Origin: Proteles cristata cristata
Lineage: Eukaryota > Chordata > Mammalia > Carnivora > Hyaenidae
Assembly: GCA_017311185.1 (NCBI GenBank)
Contig: JAESUZ010002712.1
Coordinates: 22,947-86,946 of the forward strand
Length of the DNA stretch: 64,000 nt
Direction of reading: 5' to 3'
Shown: positions 10,339 to 22,225 of the stretch, in pieces
Layout: the number at the start of each line of letters is the position of its first letter
Position numbering within the stretch: the first letter of the stretch is position 1
Notes under the pieces: model-generated
Database searches by the model: none
The model's input: the letters and a program-made list of their open reading frames with translations, nothing else
Told to the model about the DNA's origin: nothing
Made by a program: the position numbers and the translations under genes

Positions 10339-11638
10339 CTCCTTGATGGCGTTCCATGCACTGTGCATACATACACATGATCTCATTAGATGGCTCAAAA
10401 CCCCCAAGGCCAGGAATCAGGATTCAGGCTCCAGAGACCTGTAGAGCTTTAGATATCCAGTCTGATTTCCAGATGAGAAAAGAAAGCCCAAGAGAAGTAT
10501 ATTCCTTGTTCAACATCGCGTTACAAATATATAGCAGAAGTGAAACCAGCATGTACATGTCCAGACCCATAGTGCCAGGCTCCCTACCCCTGGCATGCCC
10601 TTGCCTGCTTTGTCAGTTTGTCTAGGTCCCACATCCTCCGGGAAGCCTTTCCTAAACTACCCACCTCTCGATCCTTTCAGAAAGCTTTCCCCTGAAACAC
10701 TCCTCTGACGCATAGCATGTGCTATAGGTACTGCATTTGTTTAATGCTTTAAATATATAACTGGGAAAAAAGGAAAGTTCCATGGCCTCCCACCCCCGAC
10801 CCCCAAGAGGTACTGGGGAGGAGAACAGCCTCTGGGCATGGATCTCAGGTGTGCCCATAGTTCGTTCACGGCCCTGAGGAAAAGGCATTTGGCCTTGCAG
10901 AGCAAGGAAAGAAACAGGCTTCTGCAATTACCAGGTGGGGTGGATTTGGAGAGCCAAGAGCCGAGCAGAGGTGAGAAGGCATCCCTGCATCCTTTAGAGG
11001 AAAAGAGAGAGAGAGCCTTCCTTGCCGCAGTGATATCATCAGGGAATAGGTCCTAGTTTCTTGCTTCCAGAACTGCGGTGTCCTTTGGTGCTCCCCTGGT
11101 CCCTGACAAGGACCCCCCAGATCAGCTCTTGCCTCTCCCCTCCACGGAGACAAATTTGCAAACTCCCACATCTCTGTGGAAACGGCAGAGAGCAGGAGAG
11201 AAGAAAAAAGGAGAAAAATCCACCCACATGCCAACAAACTGGAAAAAAAATAACCCAGGCCTTGTCTCACTCAGCTGTTGGCTCCCTGCTCCCTCCCACT
11301 GTGATGGCTGCTCCTGCCTCCTGGACAGGGACCTGGCTCCATGCAGCCTCCCTTCCCACCCTGAGCTGGCTTTCATCAATACCGCTCCCCCAGTCTCAGC
11401 TGTGAGAAGGAGGGACCTACAGCCTAGGGATAGAAAAGCTGGAAGGAAGGACTGACAGAGCCACCAAATGCTTGTGGCCAACTTCAAACTCAGTTCCCAT
11501 CACTGTTCCCCAAACCATGCAGGGGACCATCCTCTCATCCCAGGGAGAGAAGTCAAGGAGCTCTGTCCCACCAGCAACTTCTCCCTCAGATGCTGTCTCC
11601 TGCCCATTTCTCCTGCTGCCTCTCTCTACCATTTCATT
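10339..11638. other. Intergenic, no gene recognised
   Basis: A mix of moderately GC-rich unique sequence with MIR-like (10440-10560) and L2-like (10590-10740) fragments. Overlapping open frames on both strands at 10840-11490 have no recognised domain and look like chance. Confidence 0.4.
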
Positions 11639-11641
11639 TTT

Positions 11642-11861
11642 AAAAACATTTTTTAATGTTTTATTTATTTCTGAGATAGAGAGACAACGTGGGGGGCGGG
11701 GGGGGGGCGGGCAGAGAGAGGGAGACACAGAATCCGAAGCAGGCTCCAGGCTCTGAGCTGGCTGTCCGCACAGAGCCCGACGCGGGGCTCAGACCCACGA
11801 ACCGTGAGATCATGACCTGAGCCGAAGTCGGACGCTTAACCACTGAGCCACCCAGGTGCCC
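11642..11861 (-). mobile_element. Felid SINE (antisense)
   Basis: It is read in reverse: AT-rich head TTTTTTAATGTTTTATTTAT, GA-rich body, CGAACCGTGAGATCATGACC, then GCCACCCAGGTGCCCC. The target-site duplication CTACCATTTCATTTTTA is at 11626-11642 and 11862-11878. Confidence 0.95.
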
Positions 11862-12029
11862 CTACCATTTCATTTTTAGGCTCTGTTTTCAGGCGAAGTC
11901 CCTCTACTCCAACCTTTTTGTGCCTTATCCTTTCTTCACCTTTTGCCCAGTTTGGGGCATCATACCTTTTTAAAAAACAACAGAATGATGCGTGTTGATA
12001 GGAAAGGAGGGCTCTGGAAATCATCACTA

Positions 12030-12085
12030 TTAGAAACTGTTAATGAAAATAGAGATGTTTAGCCTGTAGAAGAGAAGGTATGGAC
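12030..12085 (+). mobile_element. Short L3/CR1 scrap
   Basis: 'AGATGTTTAGCCTGTAGAAG' matches the CR1/L3 'tttagcctggagaagag' block. Too short for a firm call. Confidence 0.4.
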
Positions 12086-12334
12086 TCCCTTATCACGGAA
12101 AGATGGAACCACAAGGAGCTTTTTGGATAACTTTGTCTAACCCTTCATTTTGCAGCTGAGGTGACTGAGGCGGAGAGAGGGAAAAAGACCTGGGCTGTGA
12201 GGCAGAAGAGGGAGCAGCTTTGGTCTGTGGGCCTCCAGGAAGCAGAAGGAGGACAAGTGGGTGAAAGATATGAGAAAGCAGGTTTAAATGACAGTTATGT
12301 TTCTTCCTTCCAAATCCTTCCTCCTGTTATTTTT

Positions 12335-12650
12335 TTTCCCCCTTGTCTTACTGTTCAGGATCTCCAGTTCAATGTTGAAAAAAAGGGGGCAATAATGGGC
12401 ATCCCTGTTTTGTTATTCATCTTAAGGGGAAATTTTTCAATGTTTTACTATTATATATGTTTGCTGTAAGATTTTGGAGGATGCTTTTTTACCAGGCTAA
12501 GGAAGTTCCCTCTTATTTCTAGTATGCTAAAAGTTTTTTTGTAACAAACAGGTGTTAAATTTTATCAAAGGCTTCCTCAGCATCTTTTGTAATGATCATG
12601 GCTTTTTTTCTTTTCTAATCTGTTTATGTGGTCAAGAATGCAGTATTTAG
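12335..12650 (-). mobile_element. L1 fragment (antisense)
   Basis: 'GGGCATCCCTGTTTTGTTAT' and 'TGGTCAAGAATGC' style text is the reverse complement of an L1 ORF2 segment. Heavily diverged. Confidence 0.6.
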
Positions 12651-12759
12651 CTCAAGAGAAAGATGGGAGTTTCTAACATACAAAACCACTCACAGAGGCA
12701 TTGGCTGCTTCATAGATCAAAGTAGTCAGATCTAAATCACTGGCAATGTTCAAACAGAA

Positions 12760-13262
12760 CTTGCAGGCATTCAATAAATATTTAGATACCAGGGTCTGTT
12801 CTAGATGTAGACAACCCAGTGGCGAAGAGGGCCCCAGGTCTCCTGGTGCTCACATTTTAGAGAAAAGATGGTAGACACAAACAAACAACCAACAAATACA
12901 AGAACAGGATTATTTCAAAAAGTGAAAAGTGCTTTGAAAACAAATGGAAAAAACTGTACAAAGGCAGTGTGACTGGGTAGGGCTGGGGGACAAGATGAAA
13001 TAGAATGGTCAGGGAAGATGTCTCCAAGGAGGTGATAGTTAAGGCAAGATTGAATGATAAGAAGGCGGTCATTTCATGAAGGTCCCGAGGCATGGCATCC
13101 CAGGCAGGGTGAAACACAAGAGCAAAGGCCCTAAGGTGGGACTGAGTTTGGTATATTCTAGGGACTTCAGGAAGACGTCTGACTAGGGAGAGCAAGAGGG
13201 GAGACTGGTACTAGATGAGGCAGGAAAGAAGTTCTGGAGCAAGACTGTGTAGAGTATATTTG
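12760..13262 (+). mobile_element. L2 LINE 3' end
   Basis: 'GGCATTCAATAAATATTTAG', 'GGTCTCCTGGTGCTCACATT' and 'AGCAAAGGCCCTAAGGTGGG' follow the L2 3' order over 500 bases. Confidence 0.7.
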
Positions 13263-13267
13263 TCATA

Positions 13268-13955
13268 AAAAAAGAATGAAATCTTGCCACTCGCAATAAC
13301 ATGGGTGGATCTAGAGGGTATTATGCTAAGTGAAATAAGTCAGAGAAAGTCCAATACCATATGATTTCATTTATATGCAAAATTTAAGAAACAAAACAAA
13401 GGAAAAAAGAGACAAAAAACCAGACTTTTTTTTTTTAATGTTTTTATTTATTTCTAGGAGAGAGAGAGAGACACAGCGTGAGCAGGGGAGGGTCAGAGAG
13501 AGAGGGAGTGACAGACTCTGAAACAGGCTCTGGGCTCTGAGCTGGCAGTCAGCAGAGCCCGGCCAGCGGGGCTCGAACCCACGAACCGCGAGATCACGAC
13601 CTAAGCGAAAGTCGGACGCTTAACCGACTAAGCCACCCAGGCACCCCAAAAGCCAGACTTTTAAATATAGAGAATAAACTCATGATTACCAGAGGGGAGG
13701 TGAATAGGTACATGGTGAAATGGTGGAGATTAAAAGTACACTTATCTTTTGTTGGGATGAGCACTGGGTGTCATATGTAAACCAACTTGACAATAAACTA
13801 TTTAAGAAAAAAATAAATGAATAAAAGTACACTAACATTGATGAGAACTGAATAATATATAGAATTGCTGAGTCGCTATATTGTACATTTGAAACTAATA
13901 TAACACTGTACGTTAACTATCCTTGAAGCAAAACAAAATTAATTAATTAAAGAAA
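13268..13955 (+). mobile_element. Carnivore L1 3' end, interrupted by a SINE
   Basis: 'GAATGAAATCTTGCCACTCG', 'AAGTGAAATAAGTCAGAGAA', then after the SINE 'GGGATGAGCACTGGGTGTCA' and 'TTGACAATAAACTATTTAAG'. A second 3'-end-like block ends in AATTAATTAATTAAAG. 5'-truncated. Confidence 0.85.
13429..13646 (-). mobile_element. Felid SINE (antisense) nested in L1
   Basis: 'TTTCTAGGAGAGAGAGAGAG' tail variant, CTGGCAGTCAGCA diagnostic and GCCACCCAGGCACCCC end. The duplication AAAACCAGACTTTT / AAAAGCCAGACTTTT flanks it. Confidence 0.95.
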
Positions 13956-14010
13956 GAATGTAGGACCATGCCAACCATGAGAAAGTGTTTAGAATTTTTC
14001 AAGTTTACAG

Positions 14011-14245
14011 GTGCCTGGGTGGCTCAGTTGGTTAAGCGTCCGACTTTGGCTCAGGTCATGATCTCGTGGTTCGTGGGTTCGAGCCCCACGTCGGGCTCTG
14101 TGCTGACTGCCAGCTCAGAGCCCGGAGCCTGTTTCAGAGTCTGTCACTCTCTCTCTCTGACCCTCCCCTGCTCATGCTGTCTCTCTCTCTCTCTCTCTCC
14201 CAGAAATAAATAAAACATTTAAAAAAAAGAAAAGAAAGAAAAGAA
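14011..14245 (+). mobile_element. Felid SINE
   Basis: GTGCCTGGGTGGCTCAGTTG head, intact B-box, 'GACTGCCAGCTCAGAGCCCG' variant, AAATAAATAAAACATTT and an A-rich tail. Confidence 0.95.
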
Positions 14246-15066
14246 ATTAGTGACAGAAAATAGCCAGAAAATCAGTAACAGAAAATAGCTGGAAAATCCC
14301 CAAATGTTTAGAAATTAAACAACAAGTTCCTAAATAATGCATGGATCAAAGAAGTCTCAAGAGAAATTTTAAAATATTTTGAATTAAATGAAAATGAAAA
14401 TACAATTTATTAAAATTTGTAGGATTGTAGAAAATCTCAAACAATCTACACACATCCATACACCACCACTCCCACACACACACACACACACAACCTTCTG
14501 GAACTAACGAGAACACATAGAGCAAGATTGCGTATACAACTTCAATATGCAAAAATCAATTCCTTTCTTATATACCAGCAATGAAAAAGTAGAATCGGAA
14601 CATTTAAGCAAATAGTACTACTTTCAGCAGCTGCAAAGCAATGAAATACTTAGGTATAAGTATAACAAAATCTGTACAGGATCTTAATATGAAAAACTAC
14701 AAAACGCAAGTAAAAGAAACCAAAGATCTAAATAAGTGGAGAGAATATTCCATGTTCGTGGATAGGAAGACTCAGTGTTACTAAAAATGTCAGTTCTTCC
14801 CAGCTTGATCTATAGATTTAACATAATTTCAGTTAAAATACAACCAAACTATTTTGTAGATATAAACAAAGTGATTCTAAAGTTTATATGGAAAATCCAA
14901 ATACCTAGCACAACCAGATGATACTGAAGAACAAAGTAAGAGGATTCACGCTACGGATTTCAAGATAGCTACAGTACTTACTATAAAGTTACAATACATA
15001 AGCCAGTGGTATTAAAAGAAAGAATAGACACACAGATCAATGGAACAAAATGAAATATGTTTTAAA
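14246..15066 (+). mobile_element. L1 ORF2 fragment
   Basis: Typical ORF2 order: 'GCATGGATCAAAGAAGTCTC', a rearranged join at about 14430-14500 carrying (CA)n at 14476-14492, 'TCTTATATACCAGCAATGAA', 'TCAGTGTTACTAAAAATGTC', 'AGATCAATGGAACAAAATG'. No long reading frame survives. Confidence 0.85.
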
Positions 15067-15185
15067 ATAGAGCCCCAAAACTTGTTGATGGATGTGCAGG
15101 ATGGAGAAAAGAAGGGAATCAAGAAGGACCATCTGTATGAGATGAGAGGAAGATCGGGTTAGATCCTTTAAAAAATTTTCTTCCA

Positions 15186-15404
15186 GGGGCACCTGGGTGG
15201 CTTAGTCAGTTAAGCGTCCGACTTTTGCTGAGGTCATGATCTCACGGTTCGTGGGTTCGAGCCCTGCGTTGGGCTCTGTGCTGACTGCCAGCTCAGAGCC
15301 CGGAGCCTGTTTCAGAGTCTGTGTCTCCCTCTCTCTCTGACCCTCCCCTGCTCATGCTGTCTCTCTCTCTCTCCTAGAAATAAATAAAAATATTTTTAAA
15401 AAAT
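15186..15404 (+). mobile_element. Felid SINE
   Basis: GGGGCACCTGGGTGGCTTAG head, 'GACTGCCAGCTCAGAGCCCG' variant, 'CTCCTAGAAATAAATAAAAA' end. Flanked by AAATTTTCTTCCA / AAAATTTCTTCCA. It is very similar to the copy at 22397. Confidence 0.95.
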
Positions 15405-16229
15405 TTCTTCCAAACTTCAAGTTTTAAAAAATATTGTAAGGTATATAATTCCGTGGCCTGCCCCACATATTTCTCCTAACATACTACAGCTATACTTGGG
15501 GCTGGTGTCTCCCTACTTACAGACCCCACACCTCCAAGCTCAGGCCTCCCACTCCCCTTTCCTCTTCTTTGGATGGGTTGCTGTCAGCTCTCTGCAAGTG
15601 GGAGCCAATGAACAGGGTGAAGTTGCTTCGAGTCTTGGTTTTAATAGGCTTCAAGATATGTGTATCAAAGATCCGGTTACCCTATAATTATGTGGTAGTG
15701 AAGCACGAGGGAGGAGCTGGAAAAGGGAAAGAAGAAGGGAAAGAGAATGAGGAAGAGTTTTGAAGAAGATGAAGAAAGAGAGACCGAGAGAGGAGAAAAA
15801 GGAAAAGAATAAATGATCTGTTGGCAGAAAGTGGGGAGAGGAGCAGGTCACAATAGCACACAGGAGCCCCTAGGAATAGAGTTCATCCAGCCCTGCTAGC
15901 TTCAGCTCATTTCCTCAGCAAGATCCTCTCCTTATTTGCAGCTCTAAGAGAGCAAAGAGACTGTTTTTGCAGAAATGACCCTCTGTAGTGACTACATCCG
16001 GTCAGAGTGGAGGGGTGGATGAAGAGAAATGGACGGAGTTAGAGCAATGTGCTTAACTTTCTGTCAAGTCACAGACCTGCTTGAAAATGTGATGAAAGCT
16101 ATGGCCTTCACACTCTCCCCCCGCAAAATGCTAATACATATAATTGTACCAAATTTTGCCTACGATTCAGCATGTTCATGGATTTTCTAAAACCCTCTAG
16201 GGTCCATGAACCTCTGTGTAGAATCTGTG
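15405..16229. other. Unassigned intergenic sequence
   Basis: No gene or firm repeat. It is purine-rich on the plus strand at 15700-15845 (many GAAGGA/GAGAAA units). Confidence 0.4.
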
Positions 16230-16600
16230 AATATAAGAATATTTAGGAGGTAAAAATCAACACTATTAGTGAATGGATTGCATGTGGTAGTTAAGGGAGT
16301 GAGTCAAAGAAGAAGCCTGGATTTATGGCTGAGGTTGCTGGGTGAATGGTGGAAGGATTCACTGAGACAGAAGACACCCAAAGAATGGTCTCAGAGAAAA
16401 AATACTGAATGCAATTTTGGACCTGGTGACTTTTAAATGTCTGTGGGATATCTAAGGGGAGATATTCAGAGAGCAGTTGGACATACGGATCTGGAGTTCA
16501 AGAAAGAAAGGTAGGCAGGAGCTATAGAGTTAGGAGCAATCAGCATGTGGACGGCTATTAAGGACATAGGAATGGATGAGATCACCCACTGTGACTATAC
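16230..16600 (+). mobile_element. Old interspersed repeat, family not assigned
   Basis: 'TTATGGCTGAGGTTGCTGGG', 'AGCAGTTGGACATACGGATC', 'GGAGCAATCAGCATGTGGAC' and 'GGATGAGATCACCCACTG' recur in mammalian genomes as one repeat (from memory). Diverged. Confidence 0.45.
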
Positions 16601-16610
16601 AGAGTTTTAA

Positions 16611-16810
16611 TTTTTTTAAAGTTTATTTATTTTGATATATAGAGAGAACGTACATGCACTAGCAAGTGGGGGGAAGGGCAGAGAGAGAGGGAGAAAGAGA
16701 ATCCCAGAGCCCAATGTAGGGCTCCAACTCACAAAACTGCGAGATCATGACCTGAACCAAAATCAAGAGTTAGTTGGACGTTTAACTGACTGAGCCACTC
16801 AGGAGCCCCC
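16611..16810 (-). mobile_element. Older felid/carnivore SINE (antisense)
   Basis: Reversed tail 'TTAAAGTTTATTTATTTTGA', then 'GAGATCATGACCTGAACCAA' and 'GAGCCACTCAGGAGCCCC'. The duplication AGTTTTAATTTTTT flanks it (16603-16616 and 16812-16825). More diverged than its neighbours. Confidence 0.85.
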
Positions 16811-16819
16811 AAGTTTTAA

Positions 16820-19650
16820 TTTTTTGAGGAACCTCCATATGGTTTTCCATAGTGGCTGCACCAATTTGCATTCCCACCAACAGTGTGCAAGAGTTCCCTT
16901 TTCTCCATGTCTTTCTCAGCACTTTTGTCTTTTTTTATGATAGCCATTCTAAGAGGTGTGAAGTGATATTGTGATTTTGATGTGTATTTCCCTGATGATC
17001 AGTGATGTTGAGCACTTTTCATGTGCCTCTTGGACATTTGTATGTCTTCTTTAGGAAAATGTTTATTCAGTTTTAAGATAATTTTTAATCTTATTGTTTG
17101 GGTTTTTGCTATTGAATTGTATGAGCTCTTTATATATTGTGAATATTAACCCTTATCAGATATATGATTTGCAAATATTTTTGCCCATTCCATAGGTTAC
17201 CTTCTCATTTTGAAAAGGTGTACAGCATAATGATTTTCCTTTGCTGTGCAGAAGCTTTTTAGTTTGATGTAGTTACACTTGTTTATTTTTTCCTTTTGCT
17301 GTCAAATCCAAAAAATCATTGCCAGGACCACTGTCAAGTAGCTTACCCCCTATGCTTTCTTCCATAATTGCAAGTCTTAATATCCAAGCCTTTAATTCAT
17401 TTTTAGTTGATTTTTGGGTATGTTGTAGGATAGGGGTCCAATTCATTATTTTGCATGTGTCTGTCCATTTTTCCCGATACCATTTCCTGAAGGGATTATC
17501 CTTTCCCCATGTGTATTCCTTGCTCCTTTTTCATAAATTAATTGACTATATACACATGGGTTTATTTCTGGGCTCTCTCTTCTTTCCACTAATCAATGTG
17601 TCTGTTTTCATGCCAATACTACACTGCCTTTTTTCCAGTTTTATTGAGATATCATTGATATACAACACTGTATAAGTTTAAAGTGTACAGAATAATGACT
17701 TGATATACATATGCAGAATGATGTACTATAGTTTTAAGTGTACAGATCCAACAATTCCACTTCTGGGTATATATCCAAAGGAACTAAGAACAGAGCTTCA
17801 AAGAGATATCTGCACTTACATGTTCATTACAGCATCATTCACAATAGCCAACATATGGAAAGAACCTGAGAGTCCAGATCTTTCACCTTCTTGGTTAAAT
17901 TTATTCCTAGGTATTTTATTCCTTTTGATGCAATTGTAAATGGGATTGTTTTTCTTAATTTATCTTTCTAATAGTCCATTATTATACAACTTATTTTTAA
18001 ATATTGATTTTGTACTCTGCAAATTTACTGAATTCATTGATTCATTCTGATAGTTTCTTTTTGTGGAGTCTTTAGGGCTTTATATATAATATTATGTCAT
18101 CTGCAAATAAAGGCGGTTTTACTTCTTCCTTTATTGTATGGATATCTTTTATTTATTTTTCTTACCTAATTTCTCTGGCTAGGATTTGCAGTACTATGTT
18201 GAATAAGAGCAATGAAAATAGGCATCCTTGTCTTTGTTCCTGATCTTAGAGGAAAAACTTTCAGCTTCTCACCATTGAGTGTGGTGTTGGCTGTAAGCTT
18301 GTCATATATGGCCTTTATTATGTTGAAGTATATTCCCTCTATACCCAGTTTGTTGAGAGTTTTTATTTATGAATGGATATTGAATATTGCCAAGTGCTTT
18401 TTCTGCATCCATTAGGAAGATCATATGATTTTTATCCTTCAATTTGTTAATGTGGTATATCACACTGATTGGTTTGTGGATATTGAACCATCCTTGCATC
18501 TTTAGACTATATCTCACTTAATCATGTGCATGATTCTTTTAACGTGTTGTTAAAACACAGGACGTTAGCCTGTAATTTTCTTTTTTTGTAGTGTCCCTAT
18601 CTGGTTTTGGTATTGGGGTAATGCTGGCCTCATAAAATGAGATTGGAAGCTTTTCCTTCTCTTCTATTTTTTAGAAAAGTTTGAAAAGTACTGGTATTTA
18701 TTCTTCTATAAATATTTGGTAGAATTCACCTGTGAAGCCATCTAATCCTGAGCTTTTCTTTGTTTGATGTTTATGCTTGCTAATTTAACCTCTACTGGTA
18801 ACTGGTCTGTTCAGATTTTCTATTTCTTCACGATTCAGTCTTGATAGGTTGTATGTTTCTAGGAACATCCATTTTTTAGGTTGTCCAATTTATTGGCATA
18901 TAATTGTTCACAGTCTCTTATGACTCTTTATATTTGTGTGGTATGTGGTATCAGTTGTAATGACTTCTTCATTTCTACTTTCATTTATTTGGGTTCTCTC
19001 TCTCTCTCTCTCTCTCTGCCTCTTTCTGCCTCTCTCTGTCTCTGTCTCTCTGTCTCTGTCTGACTCTCTAGTTTAGGTAAAGGTTTGTCTATATTGTTTA
19101 CCTTTAAAAATAAAAACAGCTTTTACTTTCCCTGATCTCTTCTACTGTCTTTTTAGTCTCTATTTTATTTATCTTCACTCTGATCTTTATGTCCTTCCTT
19201 CTTCTAACTTTGGGCTTTGTTCTTTTTCTGGTTCCTTGAAGTATAACGTTAGGTTGTTTATTTGACATCTTTCTTTTTTTTAATGTAGGTGTTTATTGCT
19301 GTGAACCTCCTTCTTAAAACTGCTTTTGCTATATCCCATAAGTGTATGTTGTATTTCCATTTTAATTTGTCTCAAAATATTTATTTCTCTTTTGATTTCT
19401 TCTTTGACCTATTGGTTGTTCAGTAGCATGTTGCTTAATCTCCATACATTTGTGAACTTTCCAGTTTCCTTCTTGCTATTGATTTTTGGTCTCATGCCAT
19501 TGTAGTTGGAAAAGATGCTTGATATAATTTCAATCTTCTGAAGTTTATTAAGACTTGTTTTGTGGACTAACACATGATGTATCCAGGAAAATGTTCCATG
19601 TGCGCTTGAGATGAATGTGTATTCTGCTGCTATTGGATGGCATGTTCTGT
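16820..19650 (-). mobile_element. L1 (antisense), 3' UTR and ORF2 remnant
   Basis: It reads the reverse complement of an L1 from the 3' end inwards: 'CCATAGTGGCTGCACCAATT', 'TTCCCACCAACAGTGTGCAA', 'TTTGCCCATTCCATAGGTTA', then ORF2 text from 17870 ('TTGGTTAAATTTATTCCTAG', 'GCATCCTTGTCTTTGTTCCT') to about 19640. A sense-strand L1 piece interrupts it at 17745-17870. A CT-rich run lies at 18998-19066. No open ORF2. Confidence 0.85.
17745..17870 (+). mobile_element. Sense L1 3' fragment inside the antisense L1
   Basis: 'AACAATTCCACTTCTGGGTA', 'TATCCAAAGGAACTAAGAAC' and 'CATTCACAATAGCCAACATA' are L1 text in the plus direction, opposite to the surrounding L1. Confidence 0.75.
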
Positions 19651-19659
19651 GTTGTTGTT

Positions 19660-20250
19660 CTTTTAAAAAACAGCTTTGCTAAGATATAATTAAATAGCAT
19701 AAAATTCACCTGCTTTAAGTATACAGTTTAATTAATTGTAGCACATTTACAGTGTTGTACAACTATCACCACAATCCCCGTTTAGAACATTTCTGCATCC
19801 CCAGAAAGATCCCTCATGCCCATTTGTAGTCACTCCCCATCCCCACCCCTAGCCCCAGGCAACCAATAATCTACTTTCTGTCTCTATAGATTTGCAATTT
19901 TTGGAAATTTCATATAGATGGACTCATAATATGTGTTTTTTTTTGTATGTCTGGCTTCTTTCATTGAGCAAACTGTTTTTGAGGTTCATACATGGTATAG
20001 TACATATCAATACTCTGTTACTTTTTGTTGACAAATTGTATGGATATGTAACATTTTGTTTATGCATTCAGCAGTTGGTGAATATTTGGACTGTTTCGGC
20101 CTTTTAGCTACTATGAAGAATGCTGCTATAAGCACCCAAGTACAACTTTTTTTATGCAGACATGTTTTCATTTCTCTTAGGTAGATACCTAACAGTGAAG
20201 TTGCTGGGTTATATGGTAAATTTATGTTTAACATTTGAAGAAATGGAGAT
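19660..20250 (-). mobile_element. Old L1M-type 3' end (antisense), first copy
   Basis: 'AAAATTCACCTGCTTTAAGT', 'GTGTTGTACAACTATCACCA', 'CCCAGGCAACCAATAATCTA' and 'ATATGGTAAATTTATG' follow the reversed L1M 3' end. The same text recurs from 20405. Confidence 0.75.
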
Positions 20251-20262
20251 GATGATTTTTTT

Positions 20263-20390
20263 TTTTTAAGAAGAATTCACACCCATCGTGGAACCATATG
20301 TGAGGCTTGGATTCACGACGCTGAGATCAAGACCTGATCTGAGATCAAGAGTCAGGCACTTAGCCAACTGAGCCACCTAGGTGCCCCAGC
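20263..20390 (-). mobile_element. Truncated carnivore SINE (antisense)
   Basis: 'GAGATCAAGACCTGATCTGA', 'AGTCAGGCACTTAGCCAACT' and 'GAGCCACCTAGGTGCCCC'. It lacks most of the CT-rich body. Confidence 0.8.
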
Positions 20391-22215
20391 AAAGATTTTT
20401 TTAAATTGAGGTAATGTTCATAAAACATAAAAGCAGCTATTTTAAAGTGTACAATTCAGTGGCATTTAGTAAATACATAATGTTGTGCACTCATCACTTT
20501 TACCTAGTTCCAAAACATTTTCATCATCTCCAAATGAAACCCTGTACCCATTAACCAGTCATTCCCCATCCCTCTTCTGTGCCCAGCCTCTGGAAACAAA
20601 CAATCTGCTTTATGCCTCTATGAATTTACCTTTTCTGTACATTTTCATGTAAGTGTAATTATATAATATGTGGCCTATTATGTATGGCTTTTTTCACTTA
20701 GCATAATGTTTCCAAGATTCATCCGTGTTGTAACATGTATCAGTACTTCAGCCCTTTTCATGGCTGAATAATATTTCATAATATGGCCACACCACAATTT
20801 TATCCATTCATCAGTTGATGAACATTTGGGTTCTTTCTTCCTTTTGCTTATTGTGAATAGTAGTATTATACACAACCATTTGTTTGAATGCCCGTTTTCA
20901 ATTCTTTTGAGTATATACCTAAGAGTGGAATTGCTGGGTCATATGGCAATTCTATGTTTACCTTTTGGGAAAATGTCAAGCTGATGTCCACAGTTGTTAT
21001 AACACATTACATTCCCATCAGCAATATACAAAGGTTCCAATTTTTTCATATCCTTGCCAACAGTTCTTTTCCTTTTTTTAAGTTATAGCCATCCTAGTGG
21101 ATGTGAAGTGGTATCTCACTTGTTTGCATTTCCCTGATTATTAATAATATTGAGCATTTTTTCATGTGCCTCATCGTCATTTATATATTTTCCTTGGAGA
21201 AATTTCTATGTGAGTCCTTCGCCCAGTTTTCGATGGGTTGTTTGTCTTTTTGTTATTGAGTTGTAGGAATTCTAGACGCAAGTCCTTTATCGAAGGTATG
21301 ATTGGCAGATGTTTTTTCCCTTATTCTATCGGCTGTTTTTTCACTTTCTTGGTGGTGTCCCTTTATGCACAAGAAGTTTTTCTTTTTAACTTTGATGAAG
21401 CCCAATGTATCTGTATTCTTTTGTTGCTTGTGCTTTTGGTGTCATATATAAGAATCCATTGCCAAACCCAAGGTTGTGAAGATTTACCCCTAGTTTTCTT
21501 CTAAAAGTTTTATTCCTTTAGCTCTTACATTTAAGTGTCTGATCCATTTTGAATTACTTTTTGTATATGGCATGAAGTAAAGGGTTCAACTTCATTCTTT
21601 TGCATGTGGCTACCACTTATTCCTGCACCATTGTTGAAGAGACTATTCTCTCCCCCACTGAATGGTCCTGGCATCATTGTTGAAAATCAATTGACCATAG
21701 ATGTTTGGGCTCATTTTGGACTCTCCAAGTTTTATTCCATTGATCTATATGTCTATCCGTATGCCAGTATCACACTGTTTTGACTTCTGTAGCTTTGTAG
21801 TAAGTTTTGAAATTGGGAAGTGTGAGTCTTCTGTTTCCTTCTTCCAGAATTGTTTTGGCTACGTGGAGTCCCTTGCAACTTCATATAAATAATAGGTTTA
21901 ACTTTCAATTTCCACAAAAAGATCATTGGGATTATTTTTGAAATATAGTTGGCATACAGTGCTATATTAGGATCATAGAGATTTTGATAGGGATTGCATT
22001 CATTCAGAAGATGGCTTGGATAGCATTGCCATCTTAACATGTTAAATCTTCCAATCCATAAATATGGGATGTCTTTCCATTTATTTAGTTCTTATTTCAT
22101 TTCTTTCTGTAATGTTTTACAGTTTTCAGTGAATAAGTCTTATATACCCTTGGTTAAATTTATTCCTAAGTATTTTATTATTTTTGATGCTATTACAAAT
22201 AGGGGAATGTTTTTT
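20391..22215 (-). mobile_element. L1M-type element (antisense), second copy
   Basis: The reversed 3' end ('ATTGAGGTAATGTTCATAAA', 'TTGTGCACTCATCACTTTTA') continues into ORF2-region text ('GAATTGCTGGGTCATATGGC', 'TCCATTTATTTAGTTCTTAT') to about 22215. It parallels 19660-20250, so two related L1s lie in tandem. Confidence 0.8.
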
Positions 22216-22225
22216 TTTTTTTAAG

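Noticed and set aside
10838..11490. Overlapping open frames on both strands
   Set aside because: Several frames open at once, no domains, moderate GC; looks compositional.
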